Source of the DNA: an uncultured Pseudomonadales bacterium
GTDB taxonomy: Bacteria; Pseudomonadota; Gammaproteobacteria; Pseudomonadales; Azotimanducaceae
Reading direction: 5' to 3'
DNA length: 64,000 nucleotides
Assembly: GCA_958296025.1 (NCBI GenBank)
Contig: OY282430.1
Span: 2,604,001-2,668,000 of the forward strand
Position 1 is the stretch's first letter. Each line of letters opens with the position of its first letter. The position numbers were made by a program, and so were the translations under genes. The notes beneath the pieces are model-generated. The model was not told the DNA's origin, ran no database searches, and saw only the letters and a list, made by a program, of their open reading frames with translations. Of this stretch, positions 31,198 through 40,064 are shown one piece after another.

Positions 31198-32859
31198 ATG
31201 CGGAACTTGCAATTTCTCTTGGCCGCTGGGCTGGCCGCCTTGCTGTTGGGCTGTCAGTCCGCACCGCCTCCGCCGGCCTTGGAAGCCACCGATGCGGTGA
31301 TCGACAACCCCGACCCGACCGCCGCCGCCCAGCTGCGCAGCGCATTCCTGGCCAAGGAAGGCTTCGCCGGGCGCTTGGAGCGGCTGATCGAATTGGAAAG
31401 CCAAACCCTGGACCTGGTGGAATACGAGCCCTTGAAGCTCGGCGCCCTCGGCAGCGCCATCTTGGACCTGAACTACGCCAGCCTGTCCGGGCACTATGCC
31501 CTTGGCCGCTTCTACCATCATGTGGACGCCGCCGAAGCGATGGACCATCACAGCGCCTGGGCAAAAACCATCAAGGCGGCGATGGTCGCTGACGCCAGCG
31601 GCGACGCGGACGATCCCTACACCGCCATCACACCGATGGAGGCGCAGTTTTACCTGCTTGCGGAGGGGCTCGACCCGGTGGGCGCCATCTACAAGTCCAA
31701 CGAGGCTACGCCCTTCATGTTGATGGTGCTGGGCCGTCCGCCGCAGGAAGGGCCGTTGCTTCCGCTGCACTTCGCCTTGGAAAGCCTGCACAAGGTCGCT
31801 AAGGCGCAGTTCCCCAGCCAAGCGTTGGGCGAGGAGTTCTCCCCGCTGACCCTCATGGGGATATTGGCCCGGCAAGGGGACCCGGCGGCGCAAACCGCCC
31901 TCGGCGCCTTGCTGGTGGCTCGGGACCGCATTGAGGACGCCGCTGGCTGGTTGCAGGCGGGCACACGCATGGACAACGTCATCGCCCACAACATCCTGGC
32001 CCGCATCCATGCCGTCAAGTCCAAGCAAGCCGAAACGCCCAAGGACCGGCAGGCGGCCTTGGACAACGTGCTGGAGCACTACCTGCGGGCCATCGCGTTG
32101 GGTTCGTCCAACGCCATGTACGGTTTGGCGGCCCTATATCTTGACGGCCTGTTCGGTGCGGAGAACACCGCCTCCGCCCTCCCCCTGCTGCGCCAAGCCG
32201 GGGATTTGAACAACAGCGACGCCCTGCTTTACCTAGCCTACCTGCATTACGCCGGCCAACATGTGGAACAGGACCGGAACAAGGCGCGGGACTACTTTGC
32301 GCGTTCGGCCGTCCTCAACAACAACGCCGCCCGCCTAGGCTACGCCCGCTACCTGATGCGGGAGGGCGGCGGCGTCAACAGCGACGACCGCGCCGTCCGC
32401 TGGCTGGAGGAGGTAGTGCGGAACACGGCCAGCCCGGCGGCCATGGTCATGCTCGGCAACCTGCACGCCCGAGGCGTGGCCACCAAGCAGAACTTCCGCA
32501 CCGCCTACAGGTGGTATCGAGACGCTGCCAAGGCGGCGCCGGATCAAGCGGACATCATCAACGAGGTGGCTTGGACGCTCACCGTATCGGACCTCAAGCG
32601 CCTGCGCCGAGGGCGCTTCGCCAACCGGATCATGACCCGGCTCATGCAGTCGGACGAGGAGGCGCAAGGCAAGCCCGAGTACCTGGACACCTGGGCGGCC
32701 ACCTACGCCGCCACCGGCGACTTCAGCGAGGCCGTGCGTGTGCAGGAGCTGGCCCTGCGGGAGGCCATGAACGCACAGCGGGAGGATGTGTTGGATATCC
32801 TGCAGCAACACCTTGACCTGTTCCGGGAAGGCAAACCCGTCATCGAGCAGGTGCCCTGA
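31198..32859 (+). CDS. Lipoprotein with Sel1/TPR-like repeats
   Basis: A 553-residue exported lipoprotein. The signal sequence ends in the lipobox LLGC (Cys19). Helical repeats of the Sel1 type are clear in the second half: [45 protein letters not shown] and [14 protein letters not shown], each about 36 residues apart. This suggests a protein-protein interaction scaffold in the periplasm or outer membrane. No enzyme motif is seen. mnmH follows 10 bp downstream on the same strand, so the two are likely co-transcribed. Confidence 0.8.
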   Translation: MRNLQFLLAAGLAALLLGCQSAPPPPALEATDAVIDNPDPTAAAQLRSAFLAKEGFAGRLERLIELESQTLDLVEYEPLKLGALGSAILDLNYASLSGHYALGRFYHHVDAAEAMDHHSAWAKTIKAAMVADASGDADDPYTAITPMEAQFYLLAEGLDPVGAIYKSNEATPFMLMVLGRPPQEGPLLPLHFALESLHKVAKAQFPSQALGEEFSPLTLMGILARQGDPAAQTALGALLVARDRIEDAAGWLQAGTRMDNVIAHNILARIHAVKSKQAETPKDRQAALDNVLEHYLRAIALGSSNAMYGLAALYLDGLFGAENTASALPLLRQAGDLNNSDALLYLAYLHYAGQHVEQDRNKARDYFARSAVLNNNAARLGYARYLMREGGGVNSDDRAVRWLEEVVRNTASPAAMVMLGNLHARGVATKQNFRTAYRWYRDAAKAAPDQADIINEVAWTLTVSDLKRLRRGRFANRIMTRLMQSDEEAQGKPEYLDTWAATYAATGDFSEAVRVQELALREAMNAQREDVLDILQQHLDLFREGKPVIEQVP

Positions 32860-32869
32860 CTGAGCGGGA

Positions 32870-33910
32870 ATGACGCCAGCCGACCTATTGAGGAACCAAG
32901 TTCCGCTGATCGATCTGCGCTCGCCGGGGGAGTTCGCCAAGGGCGCTTTCCCCGCCGCCGTCAACCTGCCCCTCTTGACCGATGATGAGCGCCAAGAAGT
33001 GGGAACGCTGTACAAGAGGCGCGGCCGGGCCGCAGCCATCCGCCGCGGCCATGCGCTGGTGTCCGGAGAAGTGCGCAACGCTCGCATCCACGCTTGGACG
33101 GCCTTTCTCGACGACCATCCCGACGCTTGGCTATGTTGTTGGCGTGGCGGCTTGCGCTCCGCAATCGTTCAGTCCTGGCTGCGCGACGCCGGCTGGGCGG
33201 CGCCTAGGGTGGCGGGCGGCTACAAGGCGTTGCGCAGAACTTGCATCGACGTCCTGGACGCCTTGGCCGAACCCGCCAAGCCACACGCCGCCAAGCGCTG
33301 GCTGATGCTGTCTGGGCGCACCGGCGTGGGCAAGACCGTGATCATTCAGTCCCTGCCCCAAGGGGTGGACCTGGAGAGCTTGGCCAAACACCGAGGTTCC
33401 GCCTTCGGCGGGCGAGATCAGGGGCAGCCACCGCCCATCGCCTTCGAAAACGCCTTGGCGATCAAATATCTCCAGCACCGTGGCCGCACCCTCATCGTGG
33501 AGGACGAAAGCCGCAACATCGGCCGCCTTTCCCTGCCCGAGGCTTGGTTTGCGCAGATGCGGCAAGCCGCCGTCGTGCTGCTGGAGGCGCCGATGGAGGC
33601 GCGCATCGAGCACATCCGCACGGAGTACGTCGATGCACCCTTGGCCGAAGGCCTCAGCCCCGTCGCCCTGCAGGAGCGCCTGCAAGCCTCCTTGGACCGC
33701 ATCCGCAAACGCTTGGGCGGGAAACGGCATCAGCAGGCGGGCGCCGCGTTGACCGCCGCCTTCCGCGACGGCCGGCATGAGCGCTGGATTGGCCTGCTGT
33801 TGGCTTATTACTACGACCCCATGTACGACTATCAGCTTAAAGCCAAGCGGCAGCGCGTGATCTTCACCGGGGAGCGCAGCGAGGTGGCGGAATTTCTACG
33901 GGCGCAATAG
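32870..33910 (+). CDS. mnmH: tRNA 2-selenouridine/geranyl-2-thiouridine synthase
   Basis: Converts 2-thiouridine at tRNA position 34 to 2-selenouridine by way of a geranylated intermediate. The 346-residue product has an N-terminal rhodanese domain (LIDLRSPGEF) with catalytic Cys90 in CCWRGG, then a P-loop GRTGVGKT (149-156) as in E. coli YbbB/SelU. No selD or other selenium gene is in the window, so whether it makes selenouridine or only geranylated tRNA here is open. Its last 47 bp overlap the 3' end of the convergent LysR gene. Confidence 0.93.
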   Translation: MTPADLLRNQVPLIDLRSPGEFAKGAFPAAVNLPLLTDDERQEVGTLYKRRGRAAAIRRGHALVSGEVRNARIHAWTAFLDDHPDAWLCCWRGGLRSAIVQSWLRDAGWAAPRVAGGYKALRRTCIDVLDALAEPAKPHAAKRWLMLSGRTGVGKTVIIQSLPQGVDLESLAKHRGSAFGGRDQGQPPPIAFENALAIKYLQHRGRTLIVEDESRNIGRLSLPEAWFAQMRQAAVVLLEAPMEARIEHIRTEYVDAPLAEGLSPVALQERLQASLDRIRKRLGGKRHQQAGAALTAAFRDGRHERWIGLLLAYYYDPMYDYQLKAKRQRVIFTGERSEVAEFLRAQ

Positions 33911-34802
33911 CGCAGGCGCTGCCTAGCGCACCGCCGTTCCCGCGGATGCGCTCCGCTTGGCCGTGCAGCGTTTCGAGCAGGTGGTCCGCCAGGGCGCGGA
34001 CGCGGCGGGTGCGGCGGTTTTCCGGGGCCATGAGCAACCAAAGCGGCTGCGCCTCCACCTCGGCACCGTGCAAACGCCCAAGGCGTTGATCCTGATCCCC
34101 CAACAGACAGGGCAGCGCCGCAGCGCCGACCCCGGCGCGGGCCAAGGAAAGGGCTTCGGCCACGCCTGCACAGCGGGCCACGCTCGGCGCTTGGGGCAGA
34201 TGCCGTTGCCGTAGGGTCGAAAGGACGGCAAGTAGGGACTGTTCCGGCTGCAAACCCACCATCTCGATCCAGCCAAATGCCTGGGTGCCTGGGGAGCGGG
34301 CCAAGAGCGTCCGTTTAGCGTAGAGGGACCAACCGACCGCGCCCAGCTCCCGGGCAATCAGGTCGAGGGGTGGCTCGGCAGCGGCCACTAAGGCGAGATC
34401 GGCCGGATCCTCGGCGGACATCGAAGTGGTCCACTCGATCCATACATCCGGGTAGCGATCGAGAAAACCGCCGAGGCTGTCAAGCAAGCCGCCGAGCAGC
34501 AGATAGTCCGGCACTGACGCCCGCACCCAGCCGGCCACGCCCTCCGCGCTCTGTTTGAGGGCGTGTTCGATGGTGGAAAGCTCCCTTTCGATGCGGTCTA
34601 AGTCCCCCACGGCGGCCGCCCCCGCCGACGTGAGCACCAGGCTCTGGCCCCGGCGCTTGAACAGCTTGACGCCCAAGCGCTTCTCAAAGTGCTCAATGCG
34701 CCGGGTGACGGTGGACGGATGGACATCCAAGGCCTTGGCCGCCGCCCGAACGGTACCGTGGCGCACCACCGCCGAGAAGAACTTGAAGTCGTCCCAATCC
34801 AC
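33864..34802 (-). CDS. LysR-family transcriptional regulator
   Basis: A 312-residue regulator. The N-terminal winged HTH is clear (FFSAVVRHGTVRAAAKALDVHPSTVTRRIEHFE), followed by the periplasmic-binding-like effector domain. The effector is unknown. The stop lies inside mnmH, giving a 47-bp tail-to-tail overlap. A palindrome GTTACCAAAAGTAAC at 34955-34969, about 150 bp upstream of the start, could be an operator. Confidence 0.88.
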   Translation of the reverse strand: MDWDDFKFFSAVVRHGTVRAAAKALDVHPSTVTRRIEHFEKRLGVKLFKRRGQSLVLTSAGAAAVGDLDRIERELSTIEHALKQSAEGVAGWVRASVPDYLLLGGLLDSLGGFLDRYPDVWIEWTTSMSAEDPADLALVAAAEPPLDLIARELGAVGWSLYAKRTLLARSPGTQAFGWIEMVGLQPEQSLLAVLSTLRQRHLPQAPSVARCAGVAEALSLARAGVGAAALPCLLGDQDQRLGRLHGAEVEAQPLWLLMAPENRRTRRVRALADHLLETLHGQAERIRGNGGALGSACAIAPVEIPPPRCAPR

Positions 34803-35035
34803 GCCAATGCTCCCGCCAACACCAATTTCCGGACCGTTGTGAACTTTCCGCCTGTGAATCTGTCCAAGGGTGCAAGACGCTTGGAAAGGAGATGTTGCCC
34901 GAGAACGTTGCTTATATGCAATAGGCTGTTGCGAAAATTCTGGTTGCGTTGAGCGTTACCAAAAGTAACAATAGCCTCCGTTCTAGGCGTCGATGACCTA
35001 AACCATCTCTGGTTGGATGGCCAAGTGCCGAACAT

Positions 35036-35086
35036 GAGGGATACCCGGCTTCCTCCCTCCCCTCCCCCTTCCCACGGGTATCCCTC
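35036..35086. repeat. Inverted repeat with 12-bp perfect arms
   Basis: GAGGGATACCCG (35036-35047) and its exact complement CGGGTATCCCTC (35075-35086) enclose a 27-base pyrimidine loop. Confidence 0.8.
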
Positions 35087-35100
35087 TCTTTTCCCTTGCT

Positions 35101-35135
35101 GGGTCAGTTCCAAGGGCTTCCCTTGCAACTGACCC
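35101..35135. terminator. Long hairpin downstream of ileS, possible terminator
   Basis: GGGTCAGTT pairs with AACTGACCC, and inside it CAAGGG pairs with CCCTTG around a 3-base loop, interrupted by a single mismatch: a 16-position stem. There is no T-run on the ileS strand after it, so intrinsic termination is uncertain, but the structure should be very stable. Confidence 0.5.
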
Positions 35136-35170
35136 TTCTTTCCCTTTCCGTTTCCGTTTCCCTTTCCCCC

Positions 35171-35222
35171 TCTCCCAAGCTCTGGCCCCTCTCCCAAGCT
35201 CTGGCCCCTCTCCCAAGCTCTG
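35171..35222. repeat. Tandem repeat of 19-bp units, 2.7 copies
   Basis: Unit TCTCCCAAGCTCTGGCCCC starts at 35171, 35190 and 35209 (last copy partial). Copies are identical over their shared length, so the expansion is recent. Confidence 0.85.
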
Positions 35223-35259
35223 TTCCGTTCCGGCGCCAGCCAACGGCGCACCTTTCCGC

Positions 35260-38200
35260 CTAGTGGTGATACACGGCCTTGGTGACGGCGAAGCGGAACG
35301 CCTTGCCGTCTATCTCCGCTTGCACCAACTCGTCCCCTTGCGCCAGCGATACCCACTCAAAGGTGGTGCAGAGGGTTTCGCCCATGATGTAGTCGCGGTG
35401 CTCGGCGGCGGCCTGCACCAGAGCCTCGGCCCCGTCGAAGCGCAGCACGATCCGGTCCGCCACGGCGAAGCCCTTGTCCTTGCGCACCCGCTGCACCCGG
35501 TTGACGATCTCCCTAGCGTAGCCACCGCGCACTAGCTCCTCGGTTAGGTCGACGTCCAGCGCCACGCTGACGGTGCCGTCGGTGGCGACCCTGGCACCGG
35601 GCAGTGGCCTTTGCTGCACCTCGATCTCGTCCGAGCCGAAGCGCTCCCCCTGCAACACTAGGCCGCCGTCCTCCTGCAAGGCGACAATTTGCTGCGGCGA
35701 CAGGGCGCCGATCAGGGGCGCGAAGGTCCGCATCCGTCGGCCCAGCCGCTTGCCCAACGCCCGGAAGTTCGGCTTGGCCACGAGTTCGACGTAACGCCCT
35801 TCATCGGTGTCAAAGACCAACTCCCGCACGTTCAACTCGGCTTTGATGTAGGCGCCCAGCTTGCCGATTTGCGCAAGCAGGGCCGGGTCCCGATGCACGA
35901 TCGTCAAGGAGCGCAACGGTGTGCGCAAGCCGATTTTCGCCTCCTCGCGCTGTTGGCGGCCAAGCAGGATCACCTGGCGCATCCGTGCCACCGCCAACTC
36001 CAGGGCCGGTTTGGCGAAGCTCTCCTCAAACTCCGGGTAGTCGCACAGATGGACCGAGGCGGGCTTCGCCGCACCGCCGCCGAAGGCCGCCAACTCCTGG
36101 TAGAGATGGTCGGAAAGGAAGGGCGCGAAGGGAGCCATCACCCGGCAAAGCTCCTGCAAAACGCTGTGCAGAGTGGCGAAGGCGGCGATCTTGTCGGCGG
36201 TGATGTCCTCCCCCCAAAAACGACCGCGGTTGAGGCGGATGTGCCAGTTGGTGAGGTCCTCAATGAACTCGAACAGGCGCGGCACCACATTGTAGAGGCG
36301 GTAGGCGTTCATCTCTTCGGCGATACGGCCTTTGAGGGTCTGCAAGCGGGAGAGAATCCATTGGTCGAGGATGTTGTCGCCAAGATGGCTGCCCCGTTCC
36401 GGCGACCAGCAGTCGATCTCCGCATAGGTCTTCAGAAAGACGAAGGCGTTGCGCCAAGGCAGCAGCGCCCGGCGCACCAGATCGCGCACCCCGGCGTCGG
36501 CGAAGCACTGCTCCTCGGCCCGCACCAAGCCGGAGTTGATGAGGTAAAGGCGCAGGGCGTCGGCGCCGTAAGACTCCATCAGTTCATCCGGCGGCGTGTA
36601 GTTCTGCAGCCGCTTGGACATCTTCTTGCCATCCTCCGCCATCACCATGCCGTTGACGATGACGTTGCGGAAGGCCGGCTTGTCGTATAGCGCCGCGGCC
36701 AACACGGCCAAGGTGTAGAACCAACCCCGGGTCTGATCCAACCCCTCGGCGATGAACTCCGCCGGGAAGCCCGCTTTGAAAACGTCCTGGTTCTCGAACG
36801 GATAGTGCAGCTGGGCGTAGGGCATGGAACCGGACTCAAACCAGCAGTCCAGCACCTCCGGAATGCGTCGGTAAAGGCCCTCCTCCCCTTCCATAGTGAA
36901 AGTCAGCGGGTCCACATGCTCCCGATGCAGATCCGTTATCTGCACACCGGCGAGGGCTTCGAGTTCCTCGATGGAGCCGACGCAGCGCTGCTCGCCCGTC
37001 ACATCGTTGATCCACACCGGGATGGGGGTGCCCCACACCCGGTTACGCGAGATGGCCCAGTCCGTCGCCCCCTTCAGCCAGTTGCCGAAGCGCCCATGCT
37101 TGATGTGCTCCGGCACCCAGCGCACCAAGTCGTTGTTGGCCACCAAGCGATCCCGGATATCGGTAACGCGGACGTACCAGCTGGGCACCGCCCGATAGAT
37201 CAAGGGCGTGTCCGAGCGGTAACAGTAGGGATAGGCGTGCTGGATGACATCCTGGCGGTAAAGCAGGCCGCGCTCCTTCAAGTATCTGATGATGGCCTTG
37301 TCCGCGTCCTTGACATGCTGACCGGAGAAATCGCGGACCGCCTCGGTGAAACGGCCGCCCATGGTCACCGGACAGACGAAGGCGGCGATGCCCGCTTCCC
37401 GCAACACCCGTTGGTCGTCCTCGCCGAAGGCCGGTGCCTGATGCACCAGCCCGGTGCCCTCATCAGCGGTGACGTAGGCGTCCGCCACCACCACGAAGGC
37501 GCCGCCGGCGCGCTCCTCGGCAAAGTAGGGGAAAATCGGCTCATAAGTGCGTCCCACGAGTTCCGCCCCGCGCAACCGCGCCTTGATTTGCAAACCCGCA
37601 TAGGCCGCCAAACGCTCCTCAGCCAAGTAGATGTCCCGGCCCAGCTGGGCATCGTGGGCCTTGACGTAGGGGATGTCCGCGCCAACGCAGACCGCCAGGT
37701 TGGCAGGCAGGGTCCAAGGGGTTGTGGTCCAAACCGACAGATAGGCGTCCTCGTCCGTCAGCTTCAGCAGCACAGTGATGGCCGGGTCCTGCACCTCCAT
37801 GTAGTTGGCGGTGGCCTCGAAGTTCGACAACGGGGTTTCCAACACCGTCGATACCGGCATGATCTTCTCCCCTTGGTAGATCAGGCCGCGCTTCCAAAGC
37901 TGCTTGAACACCCACCATAGGGATTCCATGTACCAAGCGTCCATGGTCTTGTAGTCGTTGTCGAAATCCACCCAACGGCCCAGACGGGTGACGGTGCGCC
38001 GCCACTGCTGCACATAGCGGCCGACGATGGCGCGGCACTCGTTGTTGTAGCCGGCCACGCCCAGTTCAGCCACAGCCTGCTGGGCGGACATGCCCAAACG
38101 TTTGTCGATCTCATGCTCAATGGGCAGGCCGTGGCAGTCCCAACCGAAGCGCCGCCGGACGTAGCGACCCTTCATGGTCCAGTAACGGGGCACGATGTCC

Positions 38201-38394
38201 TTGATGGTGCCGGCCAGGATGTGCCCGTGATGGGGCAGGCCGGTGGCGAACGGCGGGCCGTCGTAGAAGATGTAGGGCTTCTTGTTCCTGCGCTGCTCCA
38301 TGGACTGCTGAAAGACATTGCAGCGCTCCCACATGGCTAGCATTTCATGCTCCATGCGGACGAAGGAGAAGGCATCGGGCACCGGTTCAGCCAT
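35260..38394 (-). CDS. ileS: Isoleucyl-tRNA synthetase, type 2 (eukaryote-like)
   Basis: Charges tRNA-Ile. The 1044-residue class I synthetase has the HIGH-equivalent HHGH (55-58) in GPPFATGLPHHGHILAG and KMSKR near residue 590. The start motif, the TIKDIVPRYWTMKG block, KMSKR instead of KMSKS, and the lack of the C-terminal zinc-finger cysteines of E. coli IleS mark it as the eukaryote-like IleS2 branch, whose bacterial members are commonly insensitive to mupirocin. No second ileS is in the window. It is a single gene; the downstream gap is unusually repeat-rich. Confidence 0.95.
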   Translation of the reverse strand: MAEPVPDAFSFVRMEHEMLAMWERCNVFQQSMEQRRNKKPYIFYDGPPFATGLPHHGHILAGTIKDIVPRYWTMKGRYVRRRFGWDCHGLPIEHEIDKRLGMSAQQAVAELGVAGYNNECRAIVGRYVQQWRRTVTRLGRWVDFDNDYKTMDAWYMESLWWVFKQLWKRGLIYQGEKIMPVSTVLETPLSNFEATANYMEVQDPAITVLLKLTDEDAYLSVWTTTPWTLPANLAVCVGADIPYVKAHDAQLGRDIYLAEERLAAYAGLQIKARLRGAELVGRTYEPIFPYFAEERAGGAFVVVADAYVTADEGTGLVHQAPAFGEDDQRVLREAGIAAFVCPVTMGGRFTEAVRDFSGQHVKDADKAIIRYLKERGLLYRQDVIQHAYPYCYRSDTPLIYRAVPSWYVRVTDIRDRLVANNDLVRWVPEHIKHGRFGNWLKGATDWAISRNRVWGTPIPVWINDVTGEQRCVGSIEELEALAGVQITDLHREHVDPLTFTMEGEEGLYRRIPEVLDCWFESGSMPYAQLHYPFENQDVFKAGFPAEFIAEGLDQTRGWFYTLAVLAAALYDKPAFRNVIVNGMVMAEDGKKMSKRLQNYTPPDELMESYGADALRLYLINSGLVRAEEQCFADAGVRDLVRRALLPWRNAFVFLKTYAEIDCWSPERGSHLGDNILDQWILSRLQTLKGRIAEEMNAYRLYNVVPRLFEFIEDLTNWHIRLNRGRFWGEDITADKIAAFATLHSVLQELCRVMAPFAPFLSDHLYQELAAFGGGAAKPASVHLCDYPEFEESFAKPALELAVARMRQVILLGRQQREEAKIGLRTPLRSLTIVHRDPALLAQIGKLGAYIKAELNVRELVFDTDEGRYVELVAKPNFRALGKRLGRRMRTFAPLIGALSPQQIVALQEDGGLVLQGERFGSDEIEVQQRPLPGARVATDGTVSVALDVDLTEELVRGGYAREIVNRVQRVRKDKGFAVADRIVLRFDGAEALVQAAAEHRDYIMGETLCTTFEWVSLAQGDELVQAEIDGKAFRFAVTKAVYHH

Positions 38395-38528
38395 CGTGCT
38401 TAGGGGCCGGAAACGGAGCGGCGCATTCTACGGCATTGTGCGCATTTGTCAGCCGCGGGAGCGTTCGGCGTTAAGAACAAACGCAAACTCCACCCCGGCA
38501 ACTTCCGGTTGGGGCAGCGCCGGGACGT

Positions 38529-39752
38529 TCAGGCGCGGCGGGCGCGGGCCAGCAGTTCACTCCCGGTGGCGCAATCCACAACCAAGTCCGCCACCTCGGC
38601 GAGACGGTCGGGATCGTCCACGCCCTCAATCAGCTTCGACAGCGCCTCTGCGACATCCGCACCGAAGCGCCGTTGCGCTTGGCGTAGCAGCAACGCCCGC
38701 CCACCCTCGACCCGGCCCTTGAAACGGCCCCGCTCCACGCCTTCGGCGCGGCCCCGCTCCACACCCTCAGCCCGGCCTCGCTCCATGCCTTCGGCGCGGC
38801 CCAGCCGATACTTCTCTTCGGCCCATTCATCCAATGTCTCCGCCAGCATCGGTGGCTCCTCCATCGTTTCCATCAAGGACGGCAGCCTTACGCCCAATCT
38901 GGGCTCCAGTACGCCCTCAACCCACATTCCGAACGACTCCGCCAAGTCCAATTCATCCTCAGCCTTCAGCAACTTGGCAACAGTAGCCATGGCAGCCGGC
39001 AGGCCCTCGGCGGAGGCGTTCTCCAACGCGAACAGCGCCAAGGCGAAGTTTACGCCGGATGCGCCCCCCTGCAACCCCAACGCCAAGGCGTCCTCATCAT
39101 AGCGCCGCACCTCCAAAAGCTCGTACTGGAACTTGGGCTGAATGTCCGCCAACTTCGCTGACAGGCCCGCCCCTCCACTGCCCAAGTCCACTGGCGCCGT
39201 CCAAGGCCGCCGGCCGTTGTAAACCACCAGCGGCAGCAGGGGCGGCGGCCCGCCGCCCGGACCCCGCACTCTGCCCTACCGAGCCAAGTCGCGGCGCAGC
39301 AGGGCGGCGTACTCCAGCATCCTCTCCGCCATGCGCAAATCCACCGTGGACTGAAACTCCACCAACAGCAGGCAGGTTCCGGGATTTTCCGGTGCCGGTG
39401 GGCGCGGGGAGACTCGGGCGTGCGGGGCAGTTACCTCCTCCAAGGACTCTTGAGCTCCAAGCGACCTTGCGCTCCTGCCGGCGGACAGTTGCCCACCATG
39501 CAGTAGGAAGTCGATGCGCCAAGGCATGTCGCTGCGGCGGCTGCGCAGGGCGTCTCCGACATGCTCGGCCGGCAGGCGGCGCAGGGTGCTGAGGTCAAGG
39601 TCCCCGGTCAGGCCCTCCGGCAGCAGGCGGAGCAGGTCGGCGACCATGCGCCAGTGCGAAAACAGGCGCTTCTGGCCGGGGTCGTGCTTTGGCTGGGGAA
39701 TGCCCTCTCCGGCCTCCGCGCTGGGGCTGTCTTCAGGCGGCTGTTGGTCCAT
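38529..39752 (-). pseudogene. Rpn-family PD-(D/E)XK nuclease gene, broken by one in-frame TAG
   Basis: Two frames in the same register. The first (39752-39276) carries the nuclease half (RLFSHWRMVADLLRLL, MPWRIDFLLH, LLLVEFQSTVDLRMAERML), where the D and ExQ of Rpn nucleases are visible. The second (to 38529) carries LLPLVVYNGRRPWTAP, the helical part, a charged repeat (GRAEGMERGRAEGVERG) and the closing domain. They are separated only by TAG at 39276-39278; reading through restores the normal Rpn order. Rpn proteins are recombination-promoting DNases. Either a recent pseudogene or, less likely, a readthrough gene. GTG at 39269 could restart the C-terminal part. Confidence 0.82.
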
Positions 39753-39890
39753 GGCGTCCAGCTTGACCTCATGCGCAGTGCCTGGATACGGCGGATCTCT
39801 CCAATTCGCGTAGGCTGTCGCCACATTGAGGCCGCAGCATTTCATTCCCCGCCTGTGGGAATTGGCGCACAAGACGGCGGATATTTCCTT

Positions 39891-39973
39891 GCGAGGGGAA
39901 ACCCCTCGCGCTCCCCGGCTGAAGGCTCTCTCATGCGAGGGGAAGCCCCTCGCGCTCCCCGGCTGAAGGCTCT
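39891..39973. repeat. Two 39-bp hairpin-bearing direct repeats
   Basis: Copies at 39891-39929 and 39935-39973 differ at one base. Each starts with a perfect hairpin (GCGAGGGG ... CCCCTCGC) followed by GCTCCCCGGCTGAAGGCTCT. They fill part of the 312-bp gap between the Rpn gene and the MFS gene. The layout resembles REP/BIME-type dispersed palindromes. No other full copy was noticed in the window. Confidence 0.8.
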
Positions 39974-40064
39974 ATGGTTGAATATCAGGCCAGCGCCGAG
40001 TTTCATTGCGCTCTCTCTGTTTCCCGCTGCAACCAAAACATTCAGGGCACACCCCCTAACTAGC

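Larger units (their letters stand above)
34803..35259. other. Repeat-rich pyrimidine tract between lysR and ileS
   Basis: This 457-bp gap has no supported gene. From about 35048 to 35222 the plus strand is almost pure pyrimidine. It contains two inverted repeats (35036-35086 and 35101-35135), a tandem repeat of 19-bp units (35171-35222), and, further toward lysR, the palindrome at 34955-34969. Being downstream of ileS and upstream of lysR on the same strand, it may separate their transcripts. Confidence 0.7.

Noticed and set aside
39891-39973. Start of a CRISPR array
   Set aside because: Only two repeats, 5-bp spacing between them, and no cas genes; they are hairpin repeats.
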